Shown: positions 59,285 to 64,000 of the stretch, in pieces | How the letters are laid out: each line of letters opens with the position of its first letter | How positions within the stretch are numbered: the stretch's first letter is position 1 | Assembly: GCF_029168945.1 (NCBI RefSeq) | Contig: NC_083608.1 | Span: 18,494,136 to 18,558,135 of the forward strand | Source: Cannabis sativa | Taxonomy: Eukaryota > Streptophyta > Magnoliopsida > Rosales > Cannabaceae | Direction of reading: 5' to 3' | Length of the DNA stretch: 64,000 nt | Program-made: the position numbers and the translations under genes | The notes under the pieces: generated by a model | Told to the model about the DNA's origin: nothing | Seen by the model: the letters and a program-made list of their open reading frames with translations, nothing else | Database searches by the model: none

Positions 59285-59517
59285 TGTTATAAATAGTATT
59301 AATTATGTGGATGTCTAAATCTTTTATTTATTACCATTAATGTAATCAACATTCCCTTTTTCTTAGTTTCCCTTTCTCTTAGTTTCTTAATATTTGACTC
59401 TTGTATGTGTATAAATAGGAGATCACCTATTGGAATAAAACACTCAGAAAATTCTCATCTCTTCTCTATTTTCTTTCTCTAAATTATAATATTACATCAT
59501 ACTAATATTTCATAATA
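59285..59517 (+). repeat. 3' LTR of full-length copia family 2 element (233 bp)
   Basis: Same length as the 5' LTR with about three substitutions. The TSD gtata follows at 59,518-59,522. Confidence 0.95.
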
Positions 59518-59522
59518 GTATA

Positions 59523-60350
59523 ATCATTTCTAACCATATTGATATAATCTCATGGTACACACTTCATCAGAATTAAAACATAATTAAGTCTCTCTTTTCT
59601 TCTTACTTAATTTCTACCAAATTTAATATTTCCAGCTAACAAAACTAAGCCTAACCAATGTCAAAACAGAGAAAAAAAGAAATTAGGGAAATTACCCATT
59701 GTACGGCCTTTTGCAACTCTTTTTCCATTTTTACGTTCTCTTTTTAAAATTTTTAATTTTATAAATTTACATAAATATTTCTTTATTGAATTTTTAATAA
59801 ATTCATTTTTACATTTTATTTATACTTAGACAATAGTTATACCTAGCTAGAAGTTAACACAACATATTCAAACTTTAACTAAATTAAATAAATTTTATAA
59901 TAATCAATTTAAACAATAAAATTGCTAGTATAGTTAATAAATGTCCTTAGTTACCAATATGTAGTCTAATCCAATTTAATTTATTTGCACCAAAATGTTT
60001 TGTATTTGGATCTTTTACTGAATGTGAACATTTAGTTTTTAACTAATTAGGGTTCGTTTAGTACACTGTGTGTTGTGTTGTGTTGTGTTGTATTATTTTG
60101 TATTATTGTATTGAGTTGTATTATATAATATTATGTTTGGTAGTGACTTGCATTAATAGGTTGTGTAACATTATATTATCTACTATAAATTTGACCCCAA
60201 TCACGGGCCGGATCCCAACCCAAGACTTTGTAGCCCAAACTCCGACCCTGACCCGGACCCCAACCCAGACCTCGGACTTTGGCATAAGTACCCAAAGTTT
60301 TATAAATATTAGATTTACGCCGCTTACAAACTTAAAACTTTGGGTACTTA
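59523..60350. other. Intergenic sequence with a (TTGTG)n microsatellite and inverted repeat
   Basis: No gene is seen. A 'gggaaattaccc' phrase at about 59,690 recalls the terminus of the dispersed repeat at 18,740 and 52,081. A TTGTG microsatellite lies at about 60,069-60,095. At 60,270-60,350 the arms ataagtacccaaagtttt and aaaactttgggtacttat form an inverted repeat. The solo LTR at 60,351 is inserted in the right arm. Frame 60,068-60,370 is incidental. Confidence 0.5.
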
Positions 60351-62253
60351 TGTTGGGTTTTATGCCCTAAATAAAACTCCATTTCAATGTAATCCATTTT
60401 ATTCAACATCAATAAAGAAACATAAGTATTTTTGATTCATTTGTGTATGTTTTGGTTCATCTTATCAATTGCTTGTCTATTTGATTTATAAATTCATCTG
60501 AAACCCTTTTCACATACTTGATCCTGTTTATTGTGTTGTCAACACATTGGAAAGTAAACATGACTATGTGAATAAAGATTTCTAGATTTATCAGACACAG
60601 GGTTTTACTGATATGATAATCTACAACAGAGTTTACTTGCATTTGGAGAAATGCTATGTTCTTTCCAGAGCATTGGTTAAAGTAAAGCTCAGGTTGGGTG
60701 CATGGAGTATACATCGGAAGGGACCGATATTGAACTTTGACATAGATTTATTAAACTTACCGTAATATCTATTCAAGTCAATATCGCCTAGTTGATCCTA
60801 GATCAAATGATCTTAATCCTGTTATGATTAGGCTCAATCTCAAGAGTGTTATTCGTGTTCTTTGATTTGTTACTTAAGCCTACTTTTGGGTCAGGGTGAT
60901 ACGTACATTTTGGGAACACAGTAGTGCAATTGAGTGGGAGCGCTAACATAAACATGGAATCTATAGCTTCTATCTGGCGAATAGTAAGTAAAGGATGATC
61001 TCCTTCGAGCTTGACCAAACGAAAATAAATTGTGGAGTACTCATTTCACATAGCTGAAATATCATTTATACGGGGTTAAGTGTTTTAAGGATAAAATACA
61101 TTGTAGGGTGTTACGGTAATCTAATCCCTTTATAGTGTAGATCATTCATATAGAGGATCATTGATCAAATTAGGATTATAACAATGGATAACTAATGACG
61201 TGTCTATATGGTGGAACATATAAAGCGTTCTATATACTGAGAGTGCAATTCTAAGTTCTATGCGTGGATTTAACGAAGAATTAATAAGTCATTTAATTTA
61301 GGTTATAAATTCTTGATCTGCTTATTGGAAGCTCGGTTATATAGACTCATGGTCCCCCCACTAGTTGAGACAATATTACTTGTAAGACTCATTTAATTGG
61401 TTTTGATTAATCAATTATAATTCTCAAATTAGACTATGTCTATTTGTGAATTTTTCACTAAGGGCGAAATTGTAAAGAAAGAGTTTTTAGGGCATATTTG
61501 TTAATTATGATACTTTGTATGGTTCAATTAACAAATATGATAAATGACAATATTATTTAATAATTATTTATAGTTATTAAATAGTTAGAATTGGCATTTA
61601 AATGGTTGAATTTGAAAATTGGCATTTTTGAGAAAATGAGATGCAGAAATGATAAAACTGCAAAATTGCAAAAAGTGAGGCCCAAATCCACATAGCCATG
61701 GTTGGCCACTTTTATAGGCTTTATCATCTGATATTTTCATTATTTTAATGCCAAATAATTCAAACCTAACCCTATGTGGAATGCTATAAATAGATAGTGA
61801 AGGCTTCAGGAAATTTACACTTTTACTTCTGATTTCCTTCAGAGAAAAACCTGAGCCTTCTCTTTCTAAACCCTAGTCGCGACCTTCATACTCTTCTTCT
61901 TCCTTGAATAATTTCGAACCTCTTAATGTTAGAATAGTGCCCACACACAGCAAGTGATACCTCAATCATAGTGAGGAAGATCGTGAAGAAAGACATTCAA
62001 CAAGAAGGAGTTTCAACACTAAAGAAAGGAGAGAAAGAGATCCAGGTTCAGATCTTGATAATACTCTGCGACAGAAAGGATACAAGGGCTAGAGATCTGA
62101 ACGGAAGGAGACATAATATTCCGCTGTACCCAATGTAAGGTTTCTCATACTTTATATGTGTTTATTTTATAATCATTTTAGAAGTTCATATTTAGGATGT
62201 TAATCAACATACTTGTGAGTAGATCTAAGATCCTGGTAAAATAATTTCCAACA
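60351..62253 (+). repeat. Solo LTR of the 1.9-kb copia family, + orientation (1,903 bp)
   Basis: Begins tgttggg, ends ttccaaca, flanked by the exact TSD actta (60,346-60,350 and 62,254-62,258). It is the reverse complement in orientation of LTRs A, B, C and the one at 41,172, to which it is homologous over its whole length. The TATA-like ctataaatag is at about 61,784-61,793. No primer site or polypurine tract lies beside it. Confidence 0.95.
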
Positions 62254-62258
62254 ACTTA

Positions 62259-63768
62259 TGCCGCTATTTACCCTAAATTATAAAATAATTTTATTATTTT
62301 TAATAGTTAAGACAAAATAATAAAGTTTTGTGGAATATTTATTTTTCAAATTTAGTTTTGAATTAAATAAATATAATTAATTTTAAGTTTGAAATTTAAA
62401 CTCAAATCTATAACTATATTAAGACAAAAGTTGTCTTAACTCAAATTAAAATAATAAATGTTATTATTTTAAGACAAAACTAATATGATAATAAAATTAT
62501 CTCAAATAAATGATTTCTTCAAGAATAAATTAATTAAAATTATTTTAATTAATTAAAAGAGTTTAAAGGATGTTTTAAAATAACAGGTTTATTTGAAATA
62601 ATCAATTAAAATTATTTAAATTAATTTTGAGGCTTACGACGGTCCTACAAAAATAGGATGTAGATTAGTTTTGTAATTTATTTTCTAATTTTTCCAAAGG
62701 TTATAAAATTAAAAATACTCAATTATTACCAAGCTCGTCATCATTATTTATTTATTACTTTGAAATAAATATTCATTAATAGTTGATTAATAACATGCTC
62801 ATGCATTAATGAATAATATGCCATACATAGAAATTTCACAGAGTTATATTATCATGCATCTCTTAGTAGAAACATGATATATATAAAGATTGTTCTATGT
62901 ATTTATGTATTTACCGTTTTTTGAAACTAAAAGCATGTAAACTGGCTAAGATTAATTTAGCATTAACTTGGTAATTTAAAATTAACTTATATTAATTTAA
63001 AATAGTTTTAAATTATGAATTAAAGAGTTATAATTCAGATTCAATAATTATGACGGAAAATTTATTTATAATTTGAGACTTTTATTATAAATAAATTAAT
63101 CATAATTATTAAAGTGGTTAATATGTATTAATTCTGGAATTAATAAAAAAACGCATTAACTTAAAATAGTGAGTGGGAGACGGAGTACATGTGAGTGTAA
63201 CCTACAACCTCCATTATTAGTCAACACCGAAGGAGTATAGACTGGCCTCGAGACAACTTAGATTTCGTCACCCTAAGGAAGGTATGTGTTTATATATATT
63301 GTTGTTAAAGGTTGATCTCTTGACTAAGATAGGAGGAAGTGATGTATTTTAGTGCGATACCGACCCTTAAGGCGACGCTACTAAGTTAAGTCATGAAATT
63401 TAAAACAATGAGTTATACTCACAAAGTGCAATTAAGCTTCATAGTGGTTAGTTGTCAACTTGGTCAAAAAGCAGTACTTTATATTTTGAAAAGGAAATAT
63501 GAGATACTTAGGTCTCAAAATAATAAAGATGAGAATTGTCTCACAGGCTTAATGAAATTGACTCGATACCGACCCTAAGACAACGATCTATTGTCAAAGA
63601 ATTTTATTGTGGAATAACTTAAACAATATTTTATGTGTTTTACTTTTATGCGCTCATGCATAACATTTAAAGTATTTATGAGATGATATTTATTATTCAA
63701 GTATAATAATTATATCACTTTATTTATTTTCAAAAATGTCTACTGAAATAAATTCCCTTGATGCTTTA
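62259..63768. other. AT-rich sequence, unidentified
   Basis: No coding frame is convincing. A GC-richer part (63,170-63,360) contains 'gtgggagacggagtacatg'. The phrase 'cgataccgaccctta' recurs as 'cgataccgaccctaa' (63,355 and 63,563). It may be the 3' non-coding part of a gypsy element ending at 63,768. Confidence 0.45.
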
Positions 63769-64000
63769 TGTAATACCCGGAATTAAGAAAAATGATTAAC
63801 AAAGCCCTAACTAGATAATTATGAGTAATTGAGGAATTGTATTATTATATAGTTCAATATATGTGAATTTATATGAATTTTAATATGTTAAAGACCCCGT
63901 TGGTGAGCCAGGGGCATTTTGGTAATTATGACCCAAGAAGGGTAAATTGATGAAATTAATTTAATTACGTGCTTAATAGAACTATATTATTATATAGTAT
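63769..64000 (+). repeat. Possible start of a gypsy-type LTR (runs off the edge)
   Basis: The sequence tgtaatacccgga at 63,769 resembles the TGTAA(T/C)ACCC start of plant Tekay/Del-type LTRs, recalled from memory. The other end is off the window, so neither the LTR nor its target duplication can be tested. Confidence 0.35.

Noticed and set aside
63393..63578. 61-codon plus-strand frame near the right edge
   Set aside because: No recognisable sequence, and probably part of a retroelement non-coding region.

Overview
This is a 64-kb piece of a flowering-plant nuclear genome, very probably a eudicot. It is strongly AT-rich, intron-bearing, and dominated by LTR retrotransposons and small DNA transposons. 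Only one host gene is convincing: a seven-exon orthologue of digalactosyldiacylglycerol synthase 1 (DGD1) on the + strand at 32,625-36,960. I cannot name the species from the sequence alone.

Left third (1-26,460). Positions 1-14,093 hold one Ty1/copia family with LTRs of about 1.9 kb, all on the minus strand. The arrangement is LTR A (3,642-5,551), internal region (5,552-11,578), LTR B (11,579-13,459), the 3' end of another internal copy (13,460-13,627), and a truncated LTR C (13,628-14,093). LTR B has a primer-binding site on one side and a polypurine tract on the other. LTRs A and C are flanked by the same 5-bp target (attct) in the same RNase H codons. This is best explained by a tandem duplication of an element that already carried a nested insertion. 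Next come a minus-strand relic of a second copia family (14,494-18,003), cut by a 1.24-kb solo LTR of Ty3/gypsy type (15,223-16,458), and then a third copia element on + (19,380-26,462) with 489-bp LTRs and TSD ttagt.

Middle (26,463-37,723). This part has a Harbinger-like MITE, AT-rich sequence with a degenerate tandem repeat, a GC-rich island, and a LINE-type RNase H fragment split by a 679-bp hAT-like element (8-bp TSD). A G-box-rich promoter region and the DGD1 gene follow. DGD1 makes the chloroplast galactolipid DGDG and is the only gene here with an intact multi-exon reading frame.

Right part (37,724-64,000). A hAT MITE lies downstream of DGD1. A broken copia element (38,295-43,411, minus) has in its gag a hAT MITE that in turn holds a 1.87-kb solo LTR. 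After that come a mariner-like MITE, a small LTR-type element with an unusual basic 190-residue ORF (45,411-46,400), and a near-complete copia element on minus (46,574-51,791, TSD ataca). A full-length copy of the second copia family lies on + (53,843-59,517, TSD gtata), followed by another solo 1.9-kb LTR (60,351-62,253, TSD actta). The last bases look like the start of a gypsy-type LTR.

At least a dozen insertions can be closed by target-site duplications visible in the sequence, so the order of nesting is readable. No tRNA, rRNA, CRISPR or organellar segment was recognised.
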